Source: Echinostoma caproni (taxonomy: Eukaryota; Platyhelminthes; Trematoda; Plagiorchiida; Echinostomatidae). Taken from it: a stretch of 39,444 nt of DNA. The position numbers and the translations under genes were made by a program. Below are positions 9,756 to 21,265 of the stretch, one piece after another; the stretch's first letter is position 1, and each line of letters opens with the position of its first letter. Location of the stretch: positions 2,964 through 42,407 of the forward strand of contig UZAN01043291.1 in assembly GCA_900618425.1 (NCBI GenBank), written 5' to 3'. The notes under the pieces were generated by a model. It was not told the origin of the DNA and ran no database searches. It saw only the letters and a list, made by a program, of their open reading frames with translations.

Positions 9756-10664
9756 ATGTGCTGAGGGATACCAGCAGATTTATGGTAAACCTGTGCTCAA
9801 ATACGGCAGTGGCAAAACGCGGAATGGTCTGTTGATTATAATAGTCACGATAAAGCATCAGACAATCAACTATAACTTCTTGGTGAGGAAAAGTATTCTG
9901 GCAGGTTACAGTTAAAGTTTAAAAGTTTAGAAACACTTTTAAGCAGATTTTGTTTTCTTTTGTTTTTTACATGTAACATGCACCATGCATTTGGTACAAA
10001 ATGAGATCGTGTCTCCACCATCCATGTTTTATCTTATCTCTGTGGACTCTCAACAGTTTCTCTACTAAATCCATGTTTCAATTTCATTCACTTAATTTCC
10101 TGACAATTCCAATGTCAGTGAAGGAGTCCTCACAATTGCTCCCAGCAGGTATTAGCCATACTTTCGTCCTGTACATGATCAAACCTTCAATCAGTAAAAT
10201 CCAACGACAAATGAGATAATATGTGTACCAACTTTTCAGCCGGTGGAATGAACAGATTCTTAGCTAAGTATATCCGTATGCTCCTAAAACCACAACAACA
10301 TTTTACGTTCTTTCTTAGGAACCGTGACAAAAAAATAAGAAATCTTACTGTGGTTTTGGAGTCAGGTTGTTCCCAGAAATACTTTTGGTCTATCAGACCC
10401 GTTTGCCAGAATCAATTGATAATGCCAAGTTATCTGTGGTGAGAGTGTGTCTGTGCCGGTGAATAACCAACGCTGAAAATCAGTTTCCCCGTTTTTGTTA
10501 TTTGCCATTAATCCGTAATGTTTGTGATCAGACCGAGCTCGAAACACGAATATTCAAGTTGGAAGCCAAATCTTTCCTACAGCCAAACAGTAAGGGTAAA
10601 GAGCCCCAAGAAGAACCAAAACGGGTGTCTTTGACTGTCCAGCAAACAATAATTTTGATCTAAG

Positions 10665-10730
10665 ATAAAATCTACTTCACGAGCGGTGAACTTTTTTTCG
10701 ACTATGAAATAAAACTCACAGCCCAAAACG
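10665..10730 (+). CDS. very tentative exon candidate
   Basis: The short frame ends YEIKLTAQNG exactly at a GTAAGT donor. The ending superficially resembles the F strand of fibronectin type III domains (Y-x-I-x-x-x-A-x-N-G). Upstream the same frame hits TAA at 10660-10662, so only a 66-bp exon using the weak acceptor ATCTAAG would work. The minus strand is also open for 69 codons here, so the call is weak. Confidence 0.12.
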
Positions 10731-12010
10731 GTAAGTATGAAAACATACGCAGTGCCTCGTGCCTCTGAAAGATAAGTGGGACTCATTAGTAATTAGCATT
10801 ACAAACGATATCAAACTAGAACATTGCAGGGTCAAACAAACTGAACAGCGACGAGAAACCAAAAGCGTCTTTACTATTGTACTGTTGTAGGGCAGCAATT
10901 TTCCTCCGGATCGACGACCGGGAGGAGGCAACAGATCGAAGTGATCTGGTTTATGCTGCGCACAACTTACCAATCGCAAACGTCATAATACATAAATCGC
11001 CGGAACATGAAACCCTTTCTATTAGAAAAGATAAATATCACAGTTGAGGCCATCGCCCCATTGTTTGATAACACTGTACATATGAATGTGTATGAGGAAC
11101 AGTCGAATGACAAACCTATTGACTTCACATTTGAGGCAAGTAAAGCTTTCATTTGAAGGGAGAGCAGAGTAAGGTTGGATTTTCGATGGTTTCATATTCG
11201 AGAATGTGTAGGCTTGAGGCAGAACAGAACATCTGCTGGATACAAGTGGCTAACTATTTATAAAAGGAACTAAATGATAGAAAAGGAAAACAAATAAATG
11301 AGGGATGAATAGGTATAGTAACTTGTGCCAAAAATAATTGACTATGCATCAGGAGGTGACAACTCAAAGGTGGGTTAGACACTAATAATTACATTCTGAG
11401 GGTGGATCATGGATGAGGTCTAATATTTTGGGTCGAGTTCAGTCAAAAGGAGGGAAAGCAAACGAAGCTATGATTACCACTAGACTATAGCCTGAGTAGA
11501 AAAACGTTTTCCTCGAGGTAAATTGAAAACAAAATGACGCGGACAATCTTGATAGATTGCACGAACCTGTGTACCGGACAATAGTTCAGTGGGAATTCAA
11601 AGTGATGAGATCCTAATTGAAGCCCTGATAAAGCTTAAACTCTGTCGATGAACCAACCACCATAAAGTATGCCAACATAAAATTTACTCGAGCTGTTGCA
11701 CTGATAGGCCAATTTTTGTAAGAGGTAATTCGCATAACTCACACTGGTCTTGCTCTATTCAACGCATCAAGCTACGATTTAACTCCATTTAGCTGTCGAT
11801 AACTCGTCAAGGTTGAGTTTCTCGGACAATGGAAATACATAGTATTGTGCCTAGATGTGTTTTAGTGCCTGAGTTCATCTATCAATGGCCTTGGTCTGGG
11901 CAACCTGGCAGTACTCAGCCCACAAGCCAATCATGGAACATTTTCTTTTTCATAAAGGTTATTGCACCATGAGTTGTTTGGCACACAGTCCGTCCTTAGA
12001 CATGTGTGAA

Positions 12011-12033
12011 TATAATAATAATATAATAATAAT
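12011..12033. repeat. TAA trinucleotide microsatellite
   Basis: Two runs of TAATAATAA-type sequence joined by an interruption. Confidence 0.85.
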
Positions 12034-12689
12034 CTATCAGTACAAGAATTTCTGATACACTGTTGAAATGATCGGTAAAGGGAACTGCTGCGTTGCTTCC
12101 TACTTGTTCGGACCCATCTTGAGTGTGCACCTTGGATGTCCATTATACTACCCCCGTGATATTCAAGTGGAGTTTCGGAAAATTAGGTGTCTAAACAGTT
12201 TTCAGGATTAATATTCACTCAGTAGATCGCACACGTATATTCCTAGTACACCGTAGACGGTATCTTTAACCTACACAGAAAACCACCATTTTCACTCCAA
12301 ACCTTCACAATTCCCTTCAGGCATATTGTTTTATGTGATATGCAACTAGACTAAGTGGTATATTTCTTATTGATTTTATCTAAATCACAGTGATCACACA
12401 TTGGAAGTTATCCTCTATTTTGAGACATCTTAGTGATCTCTGACTATTTCCTCTGGATCACAATGAACTATTTCCTACCGTACAAGGCTGCTATTATGAG
12501 GTCACTCCACTCAGAGTTTGATTAGCCTTATCTTTGTAATTTTGCTGAACTATGACGGTCAACGATTGAAATTACTGGATTGGTGTTTTGAACCTTGTGG
12601 GCTAACTTCAATAATAAGAATTCGTTAATTTCTCTAACGAGGGATATCGGGGTACAGTAAAGTGATAGACAACCCGTATACCGCTCAAA

Positions 12690-12880
12690 TGACCACAGAA
12701 ACTGAGATCAGACAGTTTCACTTAATCTCTATACCATATGGCTTCATGTTGTTTGCTCTGCTCTCAACATTGACATCTTCATTCTGCTCTTCTTTATCCA
12801 CATGGGCGGCCAAAAGCATTCAAAACCGGCGCATGAAAATGCATGGTTAATGGGTGTGAAAACTGAAACTGTTCGCATGT
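12690..12880 (+). repeat. dispersed repeat, copy 1
   Basis: It shares TCTTCATTCTGCTCTT with the region at 36840-37025, in the same orientation. Shared flanks include CTCTCAAC against TTCTCAAC upstream, CCAAAAGCATTCAAAACCGG against CCAAAAGAGAGCACCCAAAA, and AAAACTGAAACT downstream. The alignable core is about 120 bp with weaker similarity outside. No coding capacity or terminal structure was found, so the class is unknown. Confidence 0.55.
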
Positions 12881-13631
12881 TCAGTGTGAAAACCTAGCCG
12901 CGTTCATTTCACTAATAACCTGCTAGTGATTTTAATCAACTGGTTGTTTTAGGAATTGAGGATTGGCTCCATGAGATTTTTTAACAAAACCATATTTGAG
13001 CATGTTTGTTCTTCACATCCAACCCTGGAAGATGGCGCTTTGCAATACTTATTCAATAATAACAATTTTCCAGTGTTTTTCTCCATCACCGATTGGTATG
13101 CATTCATCATGTTGTGTATGGCGAGGCTGTACAGTGGATCTCATTGATACTTGATAAACGAATGCAGCTCTGATCATAACTAGGGAATGTTACAAAACCG
13201 TATTTTGTTATGCCGTAACGTTCTTTCATCTGCAACGCGTTCCTAAACTTTTGCTGGCGGTAACTTTTGATGGTAAATTGAAGCCGTTTTCGTCGGAGAA
13301 GGACCGTATTAATTAACTTTTGTATATCTGGATATTAAACTAACACTCCGCTGACCTATTTCGTACTAAAATATACGGCAAAGCATAAAAAGTGACACAA
13401 CATTTATCTTTGCATTTAAATCCCTTTAAAAGGGTCAGTTTTTAAAGCTTTTCTAAAATTGGTTTGTCTCGAGTATTTTTTTCTTGGAGCAAATGTTACA
13501 TCTACTGGTATTGTGTCCCAAATTTAATGGGCAAATGAGCACAAAACTATTGAAGCAGTAGGTTTATTGTAAACAGCAAATATGCTGCCGGTGCACGAAC
13601 CGGAGAACAAGTAGGGACGATCAGCGTGTAG

Positions 13632-13648
13632 GAAGGCAGGCAGGCAGA
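13632..13648. repeat. CAGG tetranucleotide repeat
   Basis: About four GGCA units (AAGGCAGGCAGGCAG). Confidence 0.8.
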
Positions 13649-13695
13649 GTCGGGTCGCAGTACATGTGAATGCCGTCAAGCCAGAATTCAAATAG

Positions 13696-13732
13696 TCGGT
13701 CAATCGATCAACTGATCGATCGATCAATCAAT
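13696..13732. repeat. TCGA/TCAA tetranucleotide repeat
   Basis: An interspersed series of TCAATCGA and GATCGATC units, imperfect and locally palindromic. Confidence 0.75.
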
Positions 13733-14611
13733 TTGCCCACAGGCACGTAGGAACACAAATCAGTCACTTGTAAGCCAAAACAACTGGAATTGTTATTCTC
13801 CCAAAGACTGACAAGTACGAAAAGGGAATAGAGCCGCACAAAACACACGTCTTGAATTATTCTTTCTGTCATTAGAGCTGTTCCTTTTTTGAATCAATTA
13901 GCATTACGAATAAATTCAGACTGCATCATTGCACACGCCATAGGATAACTCACCCGTCACCGTCAACTTTGACCGATTCCCGTTTTGAAATTTCTCCAAG
14001 AACTTAACTTCTTTTAGATTATTCTTTCCAATTTCCAACAAGAACCAATTTGAGGCATCCCGCGGAGCAGATTTCGTATCCAACCAAGCATTGTGCTAAA
14101 CCAAGTCATGGCTGCATGAGGCCAAGAGTTCAGAGTGTTTACAACGTGATTTCGGGTGGCGTTTGTGTTTAAGATATCGATCTCACCATAAAGTTGCTCC
14201 TACTAATCAAAACAGAAATGTTATACATTTATTTTTTATAGAGTCATGTATCACAAGACTACCAGTAAGAATGTGTTTTAGTTACCCTATAAGTAAAATG
14301 TGCCAAAATGTAGTCTTCAGCACCTGCGATCGAATGCAAAACAAGTATGTTTTACGTAAAACGGCAGGTGGCGCTCACTGGCTGGGTTCGATTGCACACT
14401 GTCCCATGTCCGAACTGTCAGTCAAACTGATTATGGTACGGATACATTTAAGGGCTTCTAAGAGACCGAGGCCGAAAAAAGCGTTGAGCATATACAAAAC
14501 AACCAAGAAGATAGGAAAGCCATGCATCAATCACGAAGGAAACCCACTATGCAATTTTCTTACATGCGATTGAGAGCTTTTCCGGAGCAACCACCTAAAT
14601 TTAAAATGCTG

Positions 14612-14650
14612 CTACTGCTTCTGAGTCGAACCCCCATCCTGTGGTGAATT
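14612..14650 (-). repeat. possible SINE B-box remnant
   Basis: The minus strand reads GGGGGTTCGACTCAGAAG, a good pol III B-box (GGTTCGANTC), but no A-box lies at the expected distance. Too little remains to assign a family. Confidence 0.22.
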
Positions 14651-16616
14651 TATGTGGATGCAATTGACATCATTCTGTTCACATATTTATTATCAAGATG
14701 AGCCGGAATGCGAGCAAGTTTTATTTTCATCTGCCTTGACATGATGTGTTACCCAAGAACTTTCTTATTCAATTCGCACTCATTACGCGCGCTCAGGGTG
14801 CGTAGATGAATTCCCACAGCAAACCATATTCGTATTTAATTCAAAACCAATAGTAACCGATACAAATAGGTACATAACTATTGTGGAAGGAAGCCGAATC
14901 AGCAAAGACAATGAGATATACGTGTGTGATTGTCAAATAAGCGAATGGTTCAATTAATTATTACAGTAGTAAGCTTGGATCAGCCCAGTCGAATGTTCAG
15001 AGGCACCAAGCACTCTTGATGGCTTCACACCTTGGGAGCTCGTTATTTCCCCACCAGTTCATGTATTCACATGCGATGTCTACGCGACCATCAAGAGTTC
15101 CTAGTGTCTTTTAACAATCGACTCCACTACTCTAACAAAAAGAGTTGAAATAATTCGCCTGTTTTGAAGAAGCGCTTGATGACGAATGACGGCAAAAGCA
15201 ATAATCACTTCGTGAGGTTCCCAATAAAATGCAATTGGTTGGATTCACTTGCAGTCACAGTGGATTCACTATAAGTTACAACAGTTCCACCTGAAGTTGG
15301 AAAGGTATAGTTGTGAGAATATGCAAAACGTGACACACAACATGTAACTTATTTTGTAACTTATTTGTATTTGTATTTCGTAACTTTTTTTATTAATTTC
15401 CAGTTAGTTTTAAAAGTGCACTTAATGGATCACTTCGAATTCTAGATATTCATGAGTGGTGAAGCACTAGAACATCTAGTATATTTGTGAAGATGAGAGA
15501 GAAATCGACTTCGATTGTTTTATTCCGTTGAAAGACAAGTCTAATCTTTAGCTCAGTTTCTAGCCGCATCGCAGTTGATGCACAAGTGTGGGTCATCGCG
15601 TGGACATCGGAAAACGTTTTCGGTACTGTTTATTGCATACTTATCAATCGATCAAAGAAGACTCCAGTATAGGCATTAACCCAGGCAATCACCACACCCC
15701 TTCTGCGAACAAAACTTTGTGCACCTGAAAACGACTGGTCCACACGCTTCATTTGTGATGACCACTAGTGAAGGCCTACTTAAAACCAAGACAGAACATG
15801 ACGTTTCAATTGACCCAAGCGGAGAAAGGTCACATCAAATTAACTGAACGTTCTTCCACACGCCCGCACACATATAGACATTCATACATGCACATAAAAT
15901 TGTGTGGACCTCTACCCTTTGCTTCCGATTGATGATCATAAACCGAGGGAGGAGCTGACATTATGTAAGCATGTTCCCACTACAAGATCCACAAGACAAC
16001 AACTAGGAAGATCTGGAAACAACTGTTTGCTCGCTGACTCGTTTTTACAAAATGAATAAATACTTTCAACTATCCCAGCATCAGTCAACTGACCTGTGGG
16101 ACTGTTGAGGTTTCAAAGCACACCACTGACAGTGATTGGATCGACCAATAAAGATAGATACTAATTTAGGTTGTCTATTAGTCTACCATTAATCATGCAT
16201 TCCTATAGTGTATTGAAGCAGAAATTTGGTATATTCTTAATATTTCATTCAGTTACCGAAGTATGCCATGAAAATATCTAATCAATATATGTAAGTGATT
16301 CACATACGACATAGTACGGTGCACTGTCACGAATCACGTCAGTCAAGAATCCGGGCCTTGGTAAATTACGTCGATATCAGTGTGTCACTGTAAAACATAT
16401 AAACCTACAATTAGTCTTGTTTAATATTGCTAACACTGAATCTTGTTCGTTTCGTAACAGTTGATACCAGTAAAATGATTCACCAGTAAATTCAACAGAT
16501 CACAGTTAGATTATTATTCAGTGAACAAACAACGATGAATTTAATTGTAGTTCCCTCAAAATTCATGATCATTGCTTTATCGGATAATTTCAACCCACGG
16601 ATTTTGGATACCAAAG

Positions 16617-16684
16617 AAAACTGGTTTGCCTTTTCAATCTATGCGATCCAAAGACGAAGTTTTTGTTTATTTCAATGACAACCG
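16617..16684 (+). CDS. weak exon candidate
   Basis: The plus-strand frame reads TGLPFQSMRSKDEVFVYFND and ends at CGG/GTAAGTG, a good donor. The acceptor ACCAAAG is poor, although the frame is open for about 13 more codons upstream. No family was recognised. Confidence 0.15.
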
Positions 16685-18438
16685 GGTAAGTGAACTCAAA
16701 CTCCGAATATTCGCAAAACCCTAATCCTCTATCAACTCAACATGAGGCTCCTAGAATTTCATCGTTTACACATGATAGGTTCGACCTGAATGAGAAAGAT
16801 ACGATCTCATGGAACTCAGCGATGCAAAGTGTCAAGTTCTGACATAGTTTTCTTGACATGTATTTTAGCATTAAAACATGTCATCCAAATGCACATCATC
16901 CTGCTGGGCAACCGTTTCTATTCTAATGAGTTATAACACTGGAGACGCCATTAAACGCCTTAGTGACATAACATTTCCATGTATAACTTACTTGGTATGG
17001 CTAGAATACGTTTGACTTCCCTATTAAGGCCTATGCCCTTGTTTTATTTCCTTCATTGCCGTTCGCACTTCTTCTCATCATTAATTTTACGCTCAACAAA
17101 AATAAAAGTACGTTTTACATTACTAGAATACTGAAAGTATTGAAAGAATATATTCAGCAGCTGATTAGTCAGTTCGAACGAAATCCCCATTGCTACGCAC
17201 ATGTAAGCTTTATTCATGGGTCTCGTTCCTAGCCTATGAGTATAACTCTAGCTTAAAGAAAGTATCCTAAATATTGAAAGATAATGTTGTTCAAGGGAGG
17301 TCCTGAATTACATTTTTCACCTATCAAATGAAGCAGTACGTGAACCCTATGATGGGTGGCTAATTGCGGTGAAACTAATCCAACCGGTATCAATCGTATG
17401 AAATGTTTAAATAAATTAGTTGTAAAGAAGGTGACCAGATTCGTTAAAAAAGACGGACCTGTGGAGGCTGCATCGTGACATCCAGACAGTGCCGTTCAGT
17501 GCCTTTGTGCTTTGGTGGAGTGCATAGTCCAGTCAAAAGCAAACCACGCTTGAACTGCTATTGCAGCTTTGTATTTCACACCTTTTCTCTGTTATTCAGT
17601 AAACATCGAACTGTGCTGCTATTTGTGGAACATTAGACCGCAATGTGAAAACACAGCGTTCTGTCAGATTCGTCCACACATCTTAATAAATACTCCGGAG
17701 TGTTTTTCGCCACCTTCATTTCTAAGATGAATGATGGAAAGTTTTCAGCGTCCATCTTCCAAAATAAACCCTGATAACTGATGGGTGGCTTGTATCACAC
17801 TAATCACGAAATGAACAATGTGCTTGATATGGCACATCTAAGGTAAATCGAAGACGCGTAAGCTCTTTTATTATGGCCGGTCCGTGATCTTCACGACATT
17901 CCGCAAAATATTCTGTGTTGAAGAATCGATGAGCCTCAGATTTTTCACCCCGTCTGTGGAAAAAGTAGACCTATCAGCATTTATGTTCTATAGATCGCAT
18001 GGATAGGAAAAAACTAATGCATATTCTACGCGCAGTCATTATTTAACTTTTAAAAGGTGCTCAAATATATATTGGTTATGTTAAACCTCTTACCAAATCT
18101 CAATTTAATCAGGCTCTAAAATGAATTAATTCATCGTTCTACAGTGGTATCAGCCATAGCCTATAGTCCGTAGCCAGGTTCAGTTGAATTCATGTTGATG
18201 GATCCAACCTTGCATCACGTCATAACAGATCGCAACAATATACGTGAGATGTCCGCGGTTTCTGACCATATTTTCGTGAACTTTGTCAGTCAGTGTAACG
18301 AACGATCAGTATCTTCATCAAATATGTTGTTCGTTTGTTTGTCTTAGCGTAAAAGCAACCTTTGCTATAATTATTCCCTTTGGACAATGTTTTCTTGAAA
18401 AGTATGGGATACTACTTTCAGTCACATTCAAAATGGAG

Positions 18439-18466
18439 TTTTTTTTGGGGGGCGGGGCGGGGGGGG
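18439..18466 (+). repeat. T8 run followed by a G-quadruplex-capable tract
   Basis: Eight T are followed by G6-C-G4-C-G8 (18447-18466), which meets the usual four-runs-of-three-G rule with short loops. It is isolated in AT-rich sequence. Confidence 0.85.
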
Positions 18467-20142
18467 TGCAGGGTATTGCAATAAATATAAGCTTCTTTAA
18501 ATGTCCAATTGCGTGTCAATTGATCTCCATGATAACCGATCCTACTAAAAGCCTCCTTCGTCTAAGGCGAGATTAACCGACTGTGAAAAAGAAACCGAAC
18601 GATCAAATATTTCTTTGGCTAATGCTGTTTTTATTTGCACATACTTCCTAGGTTTTGTCAGTCTCTTTGTCAAACTGAAGCTCTTATAATCGATCAAATT
18701 TATTCGCTCCGATTGAGTTTTTTCAACTTTGTTTTGTCTTCAGGGAATAGGCGTAAATCACATCCTGGGTTACTGTTCGAAATAATCTGGGCTAGGCGAG
18801 GTAAGGAGGAAAAGATCAGTTCGCACTGAAACAAAGGAAAGATTTGTAGAAATAGATTAAGACATTCATACGGAATGAATTTTGACATTTATAGTAAGTG
18901 ATCGTAGATTAGATATTACATACCGTGGCATTTAACGATTAGTGATGTGACCAAAATATGTTTAGCTTGTAGAAATTTAAAAACATATCTGCTACTTTGT
19001 TTGTTAGAATACACGTCGTCAGTTATACAAAGTTTCCGTTGCGAGTTTCATCAAACACATGTTCCTTTTATACAAAAAGGAACAATTAAATAGCTTATCA
19101 CAATCACAAAAATATTACCACATTACAATAATAGTTCGCAGATTGACCCAAATCGGACACCTTTTATTATGGGGCTCTGCTCAGAGGTCGTTTCTATCCA
19201 GGAACTAATTCAGTGGACTAATTTCAGAAACGACGTTCAAGCACCTTCCATGCACTGAGATATCAGACAATCATGGGCTCAACATTGGCCATTGACTTAA
19301 AATTGAGGGTAATCGCTGACTTCGTTTTCCAACCGCTACTGGAACTGACGCCTTTCCGGACATAGTCATTCGGGCACATGGCTTTCACTGGGAGACAAGT
19401 GAACAGTTCTTATTTCATCTCACTTTGGTAACGCCACCACTGTTTTACTCGATTACGCATTTGTCGCGTAGAGTTATCGTGTATTTATTCTTCAACTAGG
19501 ACTATCCCTCATTCACAACCTGAAACGGGCTTGATGTGATGTGCCTCTGCGTAGCCAACCTTTTTCAACCTCCTCAGGCTATCGTGCATTAAGTGACCAA
19601 CATTCGAAAAATTGAGAATGGAGCAGTTGAACAAGATTTATATTTACGTGACCTTAAAAATAAGTTAATATAAAAACAAGTGCGTGCAACTGCATTTTCA
19701 GATTTCTTTTGAGAGACAGCACGGGACATATCGTGCAATGGCATTACAGGCCAGAAATGTGTTAGCATTGATGAGTCAATAAAACGTCGGCTGGGATGAT
19801 CTAATTATTTGACTAGAAATATGAAGCGATAATTGGTATAACAAGCAGGCAAACCAATGAGAGTTAAGTAAACCACCTGATCACCACCACACCGAATCTC
19901 AAAGCTTATATGTAGCGTAGAGTACCTAAACTAAGCCTGAGCAATACGTTTACTTGGCATGATTGGTCCACCAATCATTAGTTTCAGTGCGTTATCATAA
20001 AACACTTCGTTTCATTCCTCTTTTCTCCAAGTGCCCCAGCAAAAATGGATGGATATCATTATTCTGTCCAATTTAACTTGATGAAACAGCCACGTTTATT
20101 TATTGTTATCTATTTATTATATATAAACACACAACTGTAAAT

Positions 20143-20178
20143 ACCCGAGAAAGCAGTTGTGAAAACAAGCTTGTTTGC
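20143..20178 (+). repeat. possible PLE 3'-tail fragment
   Basis: GCAGTTGTGAAAACAAGCTT followed by GTTTGC aligns with GTAGCACCGAAAACGAGCTT plus GTTTGC at 35299. It contains the 14-bp palindrome AAACAAGCTTGTTT. The upstream CTGTAAATA may correspond to CTGTATTTA of the full tail. Confidence 0.4.
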
Positions 20179-20383
20179 CTTATTGTTTTTTCACATTTTC
20201 ATGGGAATCTTCTACGAATTTTCTAATTCGTAAGATGTTAGTTACTGCACAGTGAACGCATGTATCCATAGTTTGGTGTAGAGATTGAAATTAAATCCAA
20301 TGTCGGTCTGATTAGCTCTAATTACTTGTGCAAATCCGGCTGCAGTGGGTCAGTCCGTGTAACGTGGTTTTCTTTATTCCTAG

Positions 20384-20529
20384 AGGATGACCATATTTCG
20401 ACCATGTTCGAAATTTTGACTGAATCGCCTGGGTTTGATGGACTACCTCTTGATACGGACACCATATGTGAATCAAGCAGAGACCGGAAATCCGCGGAGA
20501 AGGAGAAACCTTGGAAGTTGGTTTTATGA
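20384..20529 (+). CDS. exon-like stretch, possible terminal exon
   Basis: The pyrimidine-rich acceptor TTTTCTTTATTCCTAG precedes a 48-codon frame that ends in TGA at 20527-20529. The peptide is acidic then basic and looks coding: DDHISTMFEILTESPGFDG, then a charged tail with SSRDRKSAEKEKPWKLVL. The exon would begin in the middle of a codon. No donor is obvious before the stop, so it would be a 3'-terminal exon, but no AATAAA was seen soon after. The minus strand is also open here but reads less like protein. No partner exon or family was identified. Confidence 0.3.
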
Positions 20530-21114
20530 AAGTTGACCATTCTGTGACTGAGAATCTCAGTTAACCATAAAGGTATGAGAACAACCACACGCGATTCAAT
20601 GCGTTTTCTGAATTATTCTGTCTGCTTACAGCAACTAAAACAATGGAACTCATGCGTTGCCTAATTGTTGTAAAAAGAACCAATAACCCAGATTTGAAAT
20701 TGCATTTTATTGTTAAGTTCACGAAATATACGCGTGAGTAGCCACTAAAAAGTGTATCATCAATAGTACTCTTACCAGTGCCACATAAAATTGAGGTGCG
20801 ACTATAATCACTTATCAATTAGTGCTTGTTTTGGAAATGCATATCTGCTCAATTCTTCTGTTAAGGACGCCTTTCACTATTGGACCCATCCTCGTCCACT
20901 GTCTGACTCAAACCGTTCTGTTCATTTGAACTGATCAATATTGAGCGCATAGCGATCAACCGTTTGCTTTCTAGTAGTATTATCTGAAAGAAACGCCTTT
21001 CAGTTTGCTAATTAGGGAACCGTTTGTGGCGGTAGTTATGACTTCATTGAAACACTTTATCTATGGGTGTTCAGATGTTTTATTTTGTTTGCCTCTAATA
21101 TTCACAAGCTTTTG
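20530..21114. other. no gene seen
   Basis: Short frames only; no repeat recognised. Confidence 0.45.
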
Positions 21115-21265
21115 AATCAATTTTCCCACCCCTTCGTTTCCGATATTTCGATTGAACCCGGACATCACAGACAAGACGCATACATGCTACTTTCCCGGCT
21201 ACCGGACTGCTGACCAGACCATTTTTTTAAGTTTCCACATACAGGATATATAGCTACTATGAGAT
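21115..21265 (-). repeat. composite SINE, family 1, copy D (diverged)
   Basis: On the minus strand it reads TATATCCTGTATGTGGAAAC, ATGGTCTGGTCAGCAG, GGTAGCCGGGAAAGTAGCAT and a B-box-like GTCCGGGTTCAATCG. These align in order with copy B (GGTCTGATCAGC, AGTGGCCGAGTGGGTAGTAT, GTCCCGGGTTCGAACC). The right module is lost or unrecognisable. Confidence 0.6.

Larger units (their letters stand above)
9761..12689. other. no gene seen; one ambiguous exon-like patch
   Basis: Frames are short. At 10583-10786 both strands look partly coding: plus with KIYFTSGELFFDYEIKLTAQ before GTAAGT, minus with FTAREVDFILDQNYCLLDSQ. Nothing else was recognised. Confidence 0.4.
12881..14611. other. no gene seen; simple repeats
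   Basis: The longest frame (14163-14573, plus, 136 codons) has no recognisable domain or splice context and is likely chance. A CAGG run and a TCGA/TCAA run lie inside. Confidence 0.45.
14651..20142. other. long stretch without recognised genes
   Basis: No SINE, PLE or LTR relic was detected. Frames are short. One weak exon candidate (16617-16684) and one G-tract (18447-18466) are listed separately. Confidence 0.45.

Noticed and set aside
10583..10730. 148-bp exon with fibronectin type III ending
   Set aside because: An in-frame TAA at 10660 breaks it and the minus strand is open over the same bases; only a much shorter, weak version is listed.
14163..14573. 136-codon open frame as a gene
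   Set aside because: No domain, splice site, homology pattern or codon character; a frame of this length can occur by chance in 39 kb read six ways.
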